This document shows positions 13,834 through 19,970 of a DNA stretch of 19,970 bases, in pieces; the first letter of the stretch is position 1; each line of letters opens with the position of its first letter. Made by a program: the position numbers and the translations under genes. The stretch comes from BRHc4a sp049325055 (GTDB lineage Bacteria; Bacillota; Desulfotomaculia; Desulfotomaculales; Desulfocucumaceae), in assembly GCA_049325055.1 (NCBI GenBank), contig JBMOPB010000133.1, forward strand, positions 1 through 19,970, in the 5' to 3' direction. The notes below the pieces were generated by a model. It worked only from the letters and a program-made list of their open reading frames with translations. It was not told the origin of the DNA and searched no databases.

Positions 13834-15482
13834 CGCGCCGGAAGGAGTTGAAAGAAAACATCATGATACAGCCTCCGCCTGTTAAAGCAAACGCTCCCTG
13901 CAGGGAAGCCTGCCCGGCGGGAGTGGACGTGCCACGCTACATAAGACATATAAGGGAAGGTGATTTTGAGCGGGCGCATTCAGTTATCCGGGAAAGGATA
14001 CCCTTTCCCGCCGTATGCGGCTTCGCCTGCACCCATCCCTGCGAGTCGCAGTGCTCCCGGCGGCAGTTTGACGATCCCCTGGCCATCCGCATGCTCAAGC
14101 GGGCCGCATTTGAGTACGGCGGGGTGACCGGTTCGTCCGTAACCGGTATTCCCCGGCCCACAGGCAAAAAAGTCGCCGTAATAGGATCAGGCCCCTGCGG
14201 GCTGACCACTGCTTATTACCTTGCCGGAAAGGGCCACCGGGTCACTGTTTTCGAGGCCCTCCCCTGCCCGGGCGGAATGCTGCGCTACGGCATTCCCGGG
14301 TATCGCCTCCCCAAAGACGTGCTGGACAGGGAAATTGAAACTGTCACCCAAAAAGGGGTAGATATAAAAACCGGCATTAGGGTTGAATCTGCCTCCCGCC
14401 TGCTTGACGAGGGCTTTGACGCCGTTTTCGCCGCCACGGGAGCCTGGCAGGGGATCAAAACCAGGCTTGTTTTTGACGGGACGGTCAGTGTACTTGACGG
14501 AGTACCCTTTTTGCAGGAAGTGAATTCCGGCAGTCCCCCGGCCACAGGCGAAAAAGTGCTGGTGGTGGGAGGAGGCAACTCCGCCATTGACACTGCCAGA
14601 ACGGCAGTACGCCTGGGCGCCCGGGAGGTCACCGTTGTTTATCGCCGCGCCAGAGAGGACATGCCTGCCGCCCCGGAAGAGGTGGAGGGCGCCCTGGAAG
14701 AGGGAGTGAAAATGGTCTTTCAGGCCGCGCCGGTGGAAATACGGGACGGACAGGTAATCTGCCTTAAAATGGCGCCGGGTGAACCGGACCAAAGCGGCCG
14801 GCCCCGCCCGGTACCGGTTGCGGGAAGCGAATTCTCCATCAAGTGCGACACTCTGATAATGGCCATAGGGCAGTCAGCCGGGGCTGCATTGATCAGTCTG
14901 GAGGGCAACGCCGACGGCACTATAAAGGCGGACCCGCATACCCTGGCCACCTCCTTAAAAGGTGTATTTGCCGGAGGAGACGCGGTCACCGGGCCCTCAT
15001 CCATAATACAGTCCATTGCCCAGGGCAGGCTGGCGGCAGCCTCCGTAGACCTGTTCCTTGGCGGAGACGGAATTATTGATACAAATCCCGCCGCCGCTGA
15101 GGGAGTGCCGCCCCTGGAGGCTCCCAGGGGGTCCCTGCGCCCCGTTATCCGGACATTGCCGCCCAATGAACGGAGGAGCGGTTTTGCCACGGTGGAAATG
15201 GGATTTGACCCCGAAACGGCCGCCGGCGAGGCCCGGCGCTGCCTTTCCTGTGATATGAGGGATTATAAGGTGGAAGTAAACTTTTTTGCATGCAAGGAAT
15301 GCGGCTATTGCAGGGAAGTATGCGGAGCGGGGGTTTTTGATCCGTCCGGATCTTTCAACCAGGCCGGGTATAAGCCTATGACCGCCGCCCGTACCGAAAA
15401 ATGTGTGGGCTGCCTGATGTGTCTTATGATCTGCCCGGACTTCGCCATAACCGTGGAGAAGACATCCACAACCACAGCATAA
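13830..15482 (+). CDS. GltD-like NAD(P)-FAD oxidoreductase fused to 2x[4Fe-4S] ferredoxin
   Basis: This 550-residue electron-transfer protein has three parts. Residues 20-100 hold a cysteine-rich domain as in GltD and dihydropyrimidine dehydrogenase (C24, C28, C63, C67, C71, C75). Residues 113-410 hold FAD- and NAD(P)-binding Rossmann folds (GSGPCG at 119-124; GGGNSA at 247-252; GGDAVTGPSSI at 382-392). Residues 485-545 form a bacterial ferredoxin domain with C488/C491/C494/C498 and C525/C528/C531/C535. The second cluster has the usual CP ending, whereas the first has CG. It is translationally coupled to the gamma subunit gene. It probably replaces the separate delta (ferredoxin) subunit and links oxoacid oxidation to NAD(P)+. 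A GltD-like KorC plays that role in the 2-oxoglutarate:NADP+ oxidoreductases described from Thauera/Azoarcus. An ATG at 13863 is an alternative start, but AAGGAG is 15 bases from it. Partner assignment is inference from operon position. Confidence 0.88.
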   Translation: MTRRKELKENIMIQPPPVKANAPCREACPAGVDVPRYIRHIREGDFERAHSVIRERIPFPAVCGFACTHPCESQCSRRQFDDPLAIRMLKRAAFEYGGVTGSSVTGIPRPTGKKVAVIGSGPCGLTTAYYLAGKGHRVTVFEALPCPGGMLRYGIPGYRLPKDVLDREIETVTQKGVDIKTGIRVESASRLLDEGFDAVFAATGAWQGIKTRLVFDGTVSVLDGVPFLQEVNSGSPPATGEKVLVVGGGNSAIDTARTAVRLGAREVTVVYRRAREDMPAAPEEVEGALEEGVKMVFQAAPVEIRDGQVICLKMAPGEPDQSGRPRPVPVAGSEFSIKCDTLIMAIGQSAGAALISLEGNADGTIKADPHTLATSLKGVFAGGDAVTGPSSIIQSIAQGRLAAASVDLFLGGDGIIDTNPAAAEGVPPLEAPRGSLRPVIRTLPPNERRSGFATVEMGFDPETAAGEARRCLSCDMRDYKVEVNFFACKECGYCREVCGAGVFDPSGSFNQAGYKPMTAARTEKCVGCLMCLMICPDFAITVEKTSTTTA

Positions 15483-15518
15483 TACAATTTGATAAGCCGC
15501 CTCCACCGGACCGGTAAT

Positions 15519-15547
15519 AAAGCCGGGATGAAGGTAACGGCTTTTTT
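15519..15547 (+). terminator. terminator of gdh-kor operon
   Basis: AAAGCCG (15519-15525) pairs with CGGCTTT (15538-15544) over a 12-base loop and is followed by a run of six T at 15542-15547. It lies 37 bases after the flavoprotein stop and only 28 bases before the aminotransferase start, so the latter may be expressed by read-through. Confidence 0.75.
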
Positions 15548-15574
15548 AATAACAATATAAAAGGAGAAATATGA

Positions 15575-16753
15575 ATGCAATTTACCTCCGCCCGGAGAAT
15601 AAACAACCTGCCCGTTTACCTCTTTGCCAGGCTGGACAGGATGATCAGCGAAAAAAAGGAACAAGGGGTTGATGTGATAAACCTTGGCATAGGCGATCCC
15701 GATCTCCCCACTCCGGATTACATCATTGAAGAGCTTCGCGGGGAGGCGGGAAACCCCCTGAACCATAAATACCCTTCATCCTATGGTATGCCCGCCTACC
15801 GCCAGGCGGTGTCCCAGTGGTACAAAAAAAGGTTCGGTGTAGACCTGGACGCCAAAACCGATGTGGTGGCACTGATCGGGTCAAAGGAAGGAATAGCCCA
15901 CATATCCTGGTGCTACCTGGACCCCGGCGACACGGTACTGGTTCCCGACCCCGGGTATCCGGTATATGCAGGGGGCGCGATACTGGCCGGCGCCACCCCT
16001 TATTACATGCCTCTTAAAGCCGAAAACGGCTTTCTTCCCGACCTCAGGGACATTCCGCCGGAGGTGGCCGGGAAGGCCAAAATGATGTTCCTGTGCTATC
16101 CCAACAACCCCACCGGAGCGGTTGCAGGCGGGAAGTTTTTCAGCGAGGTTGTGGCCTTCGCCAGGGAGTACGGTATACTGGTATGCCACGACGTGGCATA
16201 CTCGGAAATAGCCTATGACGGGTACAGGCCCCCAAGTTTTTTACAGTATCCCGGGGCAAAGGAAGTAGGGGTTGAGTTTGGATCGGTATCAAAGGCATTC
16301 AATATGACGGGCTGGCGTGTGGGCTGGTGTGTGGGTAACCCCGGGGTGGTGGAGACACTGGGACGGCTGAAGACCAACCTGGACTCGGGCCAGTTCCAGG
16401 CGGTACAAATGGCGGCCGCCAGGGGACTTGTTTCAGACCGGGGCTTTACCGGAAAAATGTGCGAGATTTACAGGAAGCGCCGGGATATACTGGTGGACGG
16501 GCTCAATGAAATGGGCTGGCGGCTGGAAAAGCCCAAAGCCACCTTTTATGTCTGGATTCCCGTCCCCGGGGGCCACACCTCGGAGTCTTTCACCCAGATG
16601 GTGTTTGAAAAGGCGGCGGTGGTGGTCACCCCAGGAACCGGCTACGGCCCCAGCGGGGAGGGCTACGTCCGGGTATCCCTTACCGTTCCGACAGAACGTC
16701 TCCAAGAAGCAATTGAAAGGCTCAATCGGAATATAGGACGGGTAAGTATATAA
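15575..16753 (+). CDS. dapL: LL-diaminopimelate aminotransferase-like, PLP fold type I
   Basis: This 392-residue class I/II aminotransferase is close in pattern to the DapL of anaerobic Firmicutes. It shows MQFTSARRINNLPVYLFARLD, VINLGIGDPDLPTPDYIIEE, LIGSKEGIAHISWCYLDPGD, CYPNNPTGAVA (substrate/PLP region), CHDVAYSEIAYDGY, and the PLP lysine in SVSKAFNMTGWRVGW. It also has KATFYVWIPVPGG and ITPG-like VVTPGTGYGPSGEGYVRVSLT. DapL converts tetrahydrodipicolinate and glutamate to LL-diaminopimelate and 2-oxoglutarate for lysine and wall synthesis. Because it follows a catabolic glutamate/oxoacid operon, a paralog acting on another amino acid is also possible. The ATG at 15575 lies eight bases after GGAG; the ATG four bases earlier is out of frame. 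It ends at a convergent hairpin. Confidence 0.85.
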   Translation: MQFTSARRINNLPVYLFARLDRMISEKKEQGVDVINLGIGDPDLPTPDYIIEELRGEAGNPLNHKYPSSYGMPAYRQAVSQWYKKRFGVDLDAKTDVVALIGSKEGIAHISWCYLDPGDTVLVPDPGYPVYAGGAILAGATPYYMPLKAENGFLPDLRDIPPEVAGKAKMMFLCYPNNPTGAVAGGKFFSEVVAFAREYGILVCHDVAYSEIAYDGYRPPSFLQYPGAKEVGVEFGSVSKAFNMTGWRVGWCVGNPGVVETLGRLKTNLDSGQFQAVQMAAARGLVSDRGFTGKMCEIYRKRRDILVDGLNEMGWRLEKPKATFYVWIPVPGGHTSESFTQMVFEKAAVVVTPGTGYGPSGEGYVRVSLTVPTERLQEAIERLNRNIGRVSI

Positions 16754-16756
16754 ATA

Positions 16757-16788
16757 ATTCCCCAGGTCCAACATGGGGCCCGGGGAAT
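16757..16788. terminator. hairpin between convergent dapL and acyl-CoA dehydrogenase genes
   Basis: ATTCCCC (16757-16763) pairs with GGGGAAT (16782-16788) over an 18-base loop in the 55-base gap between the two stop codons. No clear T-tract; it is probably a bidirectional terminator. Confidence 0.5.
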
Positions 16789-16808
16789 GTAATGTAAAAG
16801 AATGAAGT

Positions 16809-17963
16809 TTACAAAAGCGAAGCAATCACCGCCTTTTGTATATTGTCGGTGCCCTCTATGAGTGGCAGCACCCTGGCGTCCCTTAAGTATTTTTCAACCG
16901 GGTGTCCCGCCATATAACCGCCGCCCCCGCAAATTTCCATTGCCGCCGAGGTGGCCTCCACGGCAACCCTGCTGCCGGCCAGCTTGGCCATTGACGAGGC
17001 CATGGTGTAGTCCAGATCCCTGTCGATAAGCCAGCAGGCCTTCCATACCAGCATACGGGCGGCCTCTATCCTGGTGGCCAGATCGGCCAGGGTGAATGAC
17101 ACCCCCTGGTTGGAATAGACCGGACGTCCAAACTGTTCCCTTTCCCTGCTGTACTTCAGCGCACAGTCAAATGCAGCCCGGGCAATGCCGACCCCTATTG
17201 CCCCCGCCAGAGACCGGCCCCGGTCAAAGGTCTGCATCAGCAGCAGGTAGGCGCTGCCGGGCTTTCCAATCACATATTCAGACCCCAGCTCAAGGTTGTT
17301 GAAAACCAGCTGGACCGTGTTGGCATACCTTATGCCCATTTTATTCCTTACCGTCCCCACAGATACTCCGGGAAGCCCGGACGGAACAATGAAAGCCATC
17401 ATACTCCCTCTGACATTCCTTGAGTCGGTGGCCGCAAAAAGGCTGATGAACCTGGCTACACCCCCATTTATAATGTAGTCTTTTGAACCATTCAGCACCC
17501 ACCGGCCATTACCCCCGGAGGACGGCGGCGAGGCCTGGGACCTCATGGCGCCCATATCCGACCCGGAACCGGCCTCGGTAAGGGCAAAGGCCGCCAGGTT
17601 CACATTGGGGCGGGCCAAAAGGGGTAAAAATTCCTTTTTTTGTTCAGCTGTCCCGCCCAGAATCAATGGGCTGGCGGCGTGAATGTTGGCGGTCACCACG
17701 GCGGCAAGCCCTGCGCAGCCGGCGCTTATTTCCTCCAGCACCAGCGCGGTGGTAAAATGGTCCAGCCCTCTGCCCCCATATTCCACGGGTATCGTAGGGG
17801 TAAGCAAATTCAAATCCGCCAGCACTGAAGCCAGGGAAAAATCGAAGGACCCGTCACCTTTGCGGTCAATCTCCAGCGCTTCCTGTGCGATCCCGCCGCA
17901 CACAAGTTCACGGATTTCCTCCACCAGCTTTTCCTGTTCAGGGTCCAGGCCAAATTCGATCAT
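16809..17963 (-). CDS. acyl-CoA dehydrogenase (catalytic Glu in usual place)
   Basis: This 384-residue flavoenzyme introduces a trans-2 double bond into an acyl-CoA and passes electrons to ETF. Family blocks are FALTEAGSGSDMGAMRSQ (flavin/substrate contacts), GIRYANTVQLVFNNLEL, GRSLAGAIGVGIARAAFDCA, REREQFGRPVYSNQGV and EICGGGGYMAGHPVEKYLRDARV. The catalytic base is E370 in LIEGTDNIQK, the position used by short- and medium-chain and butyryl-CoA dehydrogenases. Chain-length or branched specificity cannot be fixed. The start at 17963 has GGGAGGGAG seven bases upstream, and it overlaps the stop of the XRE regulator gene by one base (TAATG), so the two are translationally coupled. Upstream in-frame codons overlap the regulator and are rejected. 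Confidence 0.94.
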   Translation of the reverse strand: MIEFGLDPEQEKLVEEIRELVCGGIAQEALEIDRKGDGSFDFSLASVLADLNLLTPTIPVEYGGRGLDHFTTALVLEEISAGCAGLAAVVTANIHAASPLILGGTAEQKKEFLPLLARPNVNLAAFALTEAGSGSDMGAMRSQASPPSSGGNGRWVLNGSKDYIINGGVARFISLFAATDSRNVRGSMMAFIVPSGLPGVSVGTVRNKMGIRYANTVQLVFNNLELGSEYVIGKPGSAYLLLMQTFDRGRSLAGAIGVGIARAAFDCALKYSREREQFGRPVYSNQGVSFTLADLATRIEAARMLVWKACWLIDRDLDYTMASSMAKLAGSRVAVEATSAAMEICGGGGYMAGHPVEKYLRDARVLPLIEGTDNIQKAVIASLL

Positions 17964-18319
17964 TAGTCTCCCTCCCCCCTTTGTGAAAGCCATAATACAA
18001 AATCCACAGCCAGCTTCCTTTGGGCCGGGGAAAGTTTCTCCATGGCCTCCAGCATGGTTTTTATATCCGTGTCGTCCGGCCGGGATTCCCCTTCGAAAAC
18101 ACCCTCCCGATCCGAGAGAGGCTGCATGAAATAATCTATAGGCTTTTGCAGCACTTCGGCGATCTTTTCAAGCTGGGCCAGGTATATCCTGCGCTTGCCC
18201 TTTTCGTAATTTGACAGGGTGGACTGTGAGCAACCCACCCTGGCGGCCAGCTGTTCCTGGCTGAGTCCAGCCTCTTCCCTGGCCAGTTGCAGCTGCCTGC
18301 CTATTGACTTGTATCCCAT
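17963..18319 (-). CDS. XRE-family transcriptional regulator
   Basis: This 118-residue protein has an N-terminal Cro/C1 helix-turn-helix, residues 7-61. It includes IGRQLQLAREEAGLSQEQLA, ARVGCSQSTLSNYEKGKRRI (recognition helix at SQSTLSNYE) and LAQLEKIAEVLQKPIDYFM. A linker rich in acidic residues follows, then a C-terminal helix LEAMEKLSPAQRKLAVDFVLWL that could mediate dimerisation. GGAG lies eight bases before the ATG. It is transcribed with the acyl-CoA dehydrogenase gene that overlaps its stop and diverges from a second acyl-CoA dehydrogenase gene. The intervening region contains regularly phased TTATTAC repeats, so it very likely represses or controls both directions including itself (inference). 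The inducer is unknown; an acyl-CoA or fatty acid is one idea. Confidence 0.9.
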   Translation of the reverse strand: MGYKSIGRQLQLAREEAGLSQEQLAARVGCSQSTLSNYEKGKRRIYLAQLEKIAEVLQKPIDYFMQPLSDREGVFEGESRPDDTDIKTMLEAMEKLSPAQRKLAVDFVLWLSQRGEGD

Positions 18320-18416
18320 TCTTCCGGCTCCTTTTTAACGCTTCAGGACCGTGTATTTCCCGGTATTGAATGTCCTGCTAACAATTTACCACATAAATGG
18401 CATTTCTGGTACGGTT

Positions 18417-18505
18417 ATTATTACAATGCTATTGACGTTATTACGTTTTGTTATATATTATTACATATAGGAATAACAAGATGCATCATTGTAATAATTA
18501 TTACA
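18417..18505. repeat. phased TTATTAC operator array
   Basis: TTATTAC begins at 18418, 18438, 18458 and 18498: intervals of 20, 20 and 40 bases. The last copy is half of a perfect 16-bp palindrome, TGTAATAATTATTACA (18490-18505). The first and last copies also form a 12-bp inverted repeat, ATTATTACAATG (18417-18428) with CATTGTAATAAT (18487-18498). Copies flank and overlap the promoter boxes of the divergent genes, which suggests cooperative binding of dimers on one helix face. Confidence 0.75.
18432..18459 (+). promoter_or_regulatory. predicted promoter of second acyl-CoA dehydrogenase gene
   Basis: TTGACG (18432-18437), a 16-base spacer and TATATT (18454-18459). TTATTAC copies fall inside the spacer and across the end of the -10 box. 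On the minus strand TTGTTA (18480-18475) with A+T-rich TATA sequence near 18455 may start the XRE transcript, so the divergent promoters would overlap. Confidence 0.55.
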
Positions 18506-18542
18506 CGGTAACTAAAATCATAAAACATGCGAGGTGTTATCA

Positions 18543-19778
18543 ATGTTTGATTTCATGCTTTCAGAAGAACAGCTGAAGCTGAGGGACGAGGTAAGGTCCT
18601 TTGTAAAGTCTGTTCCCCGCCAGATGGTGCTGGACATGGACGCAGAGAAGATACAGTTTCCCCGCGGTTTTATAGAAGAGGCGGGAGAAAAAAATCTTCT
18701 GGGCCTCCGGTTTCCCAAGGAGTACGGCGGCAGGGGGCTTGACTGGGCTTCCGAGGTGGTGGCGCTGGAAGAGGTGGGAGTTCTGAGCATGTCCCTCTCC
18801 TGCCTTTACTCGATGCCCAGCATTGTTGGGGAGGCCATCAACAAGTTCGGAACCCCGGAGCAGAAGGAGAAATTTTTAAAACCCACCCTGGCGGGCAAAA
18901 TGGCTTCCGCCGAGGGGCTTACCGAGCCAAGGGGAGGGTCGGACTTTTTCGGGGCCACCACCGTGGCCCGCAAAGAAGGAGACCACTACGTGTTAAGGGG
19001 GCAAAAACGTTTTATCGTAGGGGCCGAGGGAGCCGATTATTTCATGGTCTATGCAAAGACAGATTCTTCCGCCCCGCCTCATAAATCACTGTCGGCCTTT
19101 CTGGTGGAAAGGGGCCCCGGTGTCAAGGTGGAATACATATACGGCCTGATGGGCACCAGGGGCGGCGGCGCCGGGAGGCTGGTGCTGGACAACTGCGCGG
19201 TGCCGGCTGAAAACCTGCTGGGACAGGAAAACGACGCGGCCAAAATTTTTTACCGGATGATGATTCCCGAGAGAATGACCAGTGCGGCCGGATCGATAGG
19301 AATGGCCCGGGCGGCGCTGGAAGTGGCCACCCGGTACACCACCAGGCGCAAGGCCTTCGGGCAGACCATAAACAAATTCCAGGCGGTGGGGTTCAAGGTT
19401 GCCGAAAGCATAACAATGCTGGACGCCGCCAGGGGACTGATTTACGCCGCGGCCAAGGCAGTGGACTCGGGAGCAGAACCCGCCCTGTGCAGGCGCATGG
19501 TTTCGGAGGCCAAGAAATTCGCCACCGAAACTGCCTGGGCGGTGATTAACAACGCCATGCAGGTAATGGGAGGGATAGGCTACACCAGGGTATATCCAAT
19601 TGAGAGGCTCTTACGGGATGCCAGGCTGGCTATGATCTGGACCGGAACCAGCGAAGTGATGAACCTGATCATACAGCATGAGTATTACAAGGAGCTGACA
19701 GGAGCGGTGCCGGACCGCCGGGATGTGGAGGAGGACGCACACGACTCCCACCGGGTGGATGAAAAGGTTTATGAATAA
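18543..19778 (+). CDS. acyl-CoA dehydrogenase with relocated catalytic base
   Basis: This 411-residue acyl-CoA dehydrogenase has FMLSEEQLKLRDEVRSFVKS at the start, EGLTEPRGGSDFFGATTVAR, GLMGTRGGGAGRLVLDNCAV, RRKAFGQTINKFQAVGFKVA and VMGGIGYTRVYPIERLLRDA. The usual catalytic Glu in the EGT motif is replaced by T367 (IWTGTSEVMN). A glutamate appears instead at E243 (IPERMTSAAGSIG), aligned with the catalytic base of isovaleryl-CoA and long-chain acyl-CoA dehydrogenases. This favours a branched or long acyl-CoA substrate. There is an extra acidic tail of about 25 residues ending VDEKVYE. The ATG at 18543 has GAGG eight bases upstream; a GTG at 18534 overlaps that site. The acyl-CoA synthetase gene starts 13 bases after its stop, forming an operon. 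Confidence 0.93.
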   Translation: MFDFMLSEEQLKLRDEVRSFVKSVPRQMVLDMDAEKIQFPRGFIEEAGEKNLLGLRFPKEYGGRGLDWASEVVALEEVGVLSMSLSCLYSMPSIVGEAINKFGTPEQKEKFLKPTLAGKMASAEGLTEPRGGSDFFGATTVARKEGDHYVLRGQKRFIVGAEGADYFMVYAKTDSSAPPHKSLSAFLVERGPGVKVEYIYGLMGTRGGGAGRLVLDNCAVPAENLLGQENDAAKIFYRMMIPERMTSAAGSIGMARAALEVATRYTTRRKAFGQTINKFQAVGFKVAESITMLDAARGLIYAAAKAVDSGAEPALCRRMVSEAKKFATETAWAVINNAMQVMGGIGYTRVYPIERLLRDARLAMIWTGTSEVMNLIIQHEYYKELTGAVPDRRDVEEDAHDSHRVDEKVYE

Positions 19779-19790
19779 GGAGTGATAAAA

Positions 19791-19970
19791 ATGGGTGAGG
19801 CTGTTCACAGTCTGCTTGAAAGAAACGCCAGAAAGTATCCTAATGAAATAGCCGTACGCTGGCCCGAGGGCGGCACGGCACTGACCTGGACCGAACTGAA
19901 CTGTGGGGCGAACGCCCTGGCCCGGCACCTTCGGGCATCGGGAGTAAAGCCCGGCAGCAGGGCGGCCATT
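19791..19970 (+). CDS. AMP-binding acyl-CoA synthetase, N-terminal part (partial)
   Basis: The first 60 residues run off the window edge. The start MGEAVHSLLERNARKYPNEI, then TALTWTELNCGANALARHLR and SGVKPGSRAAI, is the standard opening of ANL-superfamily acyl-CoA synthetases (x-x-L-T-Y-x-E-L ... L...G[VI]xxGDRVAI). These activate carboxylic acids as acyl-adenylates and then acyl-CoA thioesters. Here GSRAAI stands where GDRVAI is usual. The ATG has GGAG eight bases upstream and follows the acyl-CoA dehydrogenase gene closely, so it likely supplies that enzyme's substrate. The adenylation motifs and specificity pocket lie beyond the window. Confidence 0.85.
   Translation, partial: MGEAVHSLLERNARKYPNEIAVRWPEGGTALTWTELNCGANALARHLRASGVKPGSRAAI

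Noticed and set aside
18417..18505. TTATTAC repeats as a CRISPR array or replication iterons
   Set aside because: Units are only 7 bp, two are in inverted arrangement, and they lie exactly over promoter boxes between divergent genes with no replication or cas gene nearby.

Overview
The window looks like chromosomal DNA from an anaerobic, spore-forming Firmicute of the Desulfotomaculum/Pelotomaculum (Peptococcaceae) type. The assignment is inferred from three things: gene content (class I hybrid cluster protein, ferredoxin-dependent 2-oxoacid oxidoreductase, DapL-type aminotransferase, acyl-CoA dehydrogenases, a DUF3231 spore-coat-like protein), GGAGG-type ribosome binding sites, and GC-rich genes beside AT-rich insertions. 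No rRNA, tRNA, CRISPR array or intact mobile element is visible.

Layout. 1-2.6 kb is a patchwork: the tail of an HD-GYP protein, a stretch of decayed coding sequence, an AT-rich DUF3231 gene, a minus-strand STAS protein coupled to a small unknown gene, and a small two-helix membrane protein. 2.6-4.7 kb holds hcp, followed by the remnant of an FAD-dependent oxidoreductase. 4.7-8.6 kb is a minus-strand unit: D-amino acid transaminase, fused TRAP permease, TAXI solute-binding lipoprotein. 8.9-9.7 kb is an IclR regulator, transcribed divergently from a plus-strand operon at 9.9-15.5 kb. That operon encodes glutamate dehydrogenase, the alpha, beta and gamma subunits of a 2-oxoacid:ferredoxin oxidoreductase, and a GltD-like flavoprotein with a fused two-cluster ferredoxin tail. 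A DapL-like aminotransferase follows after a terminator. From 16.8 kb an acyl-CoA dehydrogenase and an XRE regulator form a minus-strand pair. They diverge from a second acyl-CoA dehydrogenase and the start of an acyl-CoA synthetase.

How the genes may work together (inference). The middle block reads as an amino acid fermentation module. TAXI-TRAP uptake brings in an amino or organic acid. The D-amino acid transaminase, glutamate dehydrogenase and DapL-like enzyme move amino groups. The oxidoreductase turns the 2-oxoacid into an acyl-CoA while reducing ferredoxin, and the flavoprotein could pass those electrons to NAD(P)+. The right-hand block would then oxidise acyl-CoAs.

Regulatory DNA is unusually legible. 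The gdh promoter has a 15-bp palindrome inside its spacer. The XRE/acyl-CoA dehydrogenase divergent region carries TTATTAC repeats at exact 20-bp phasing across the promoter.
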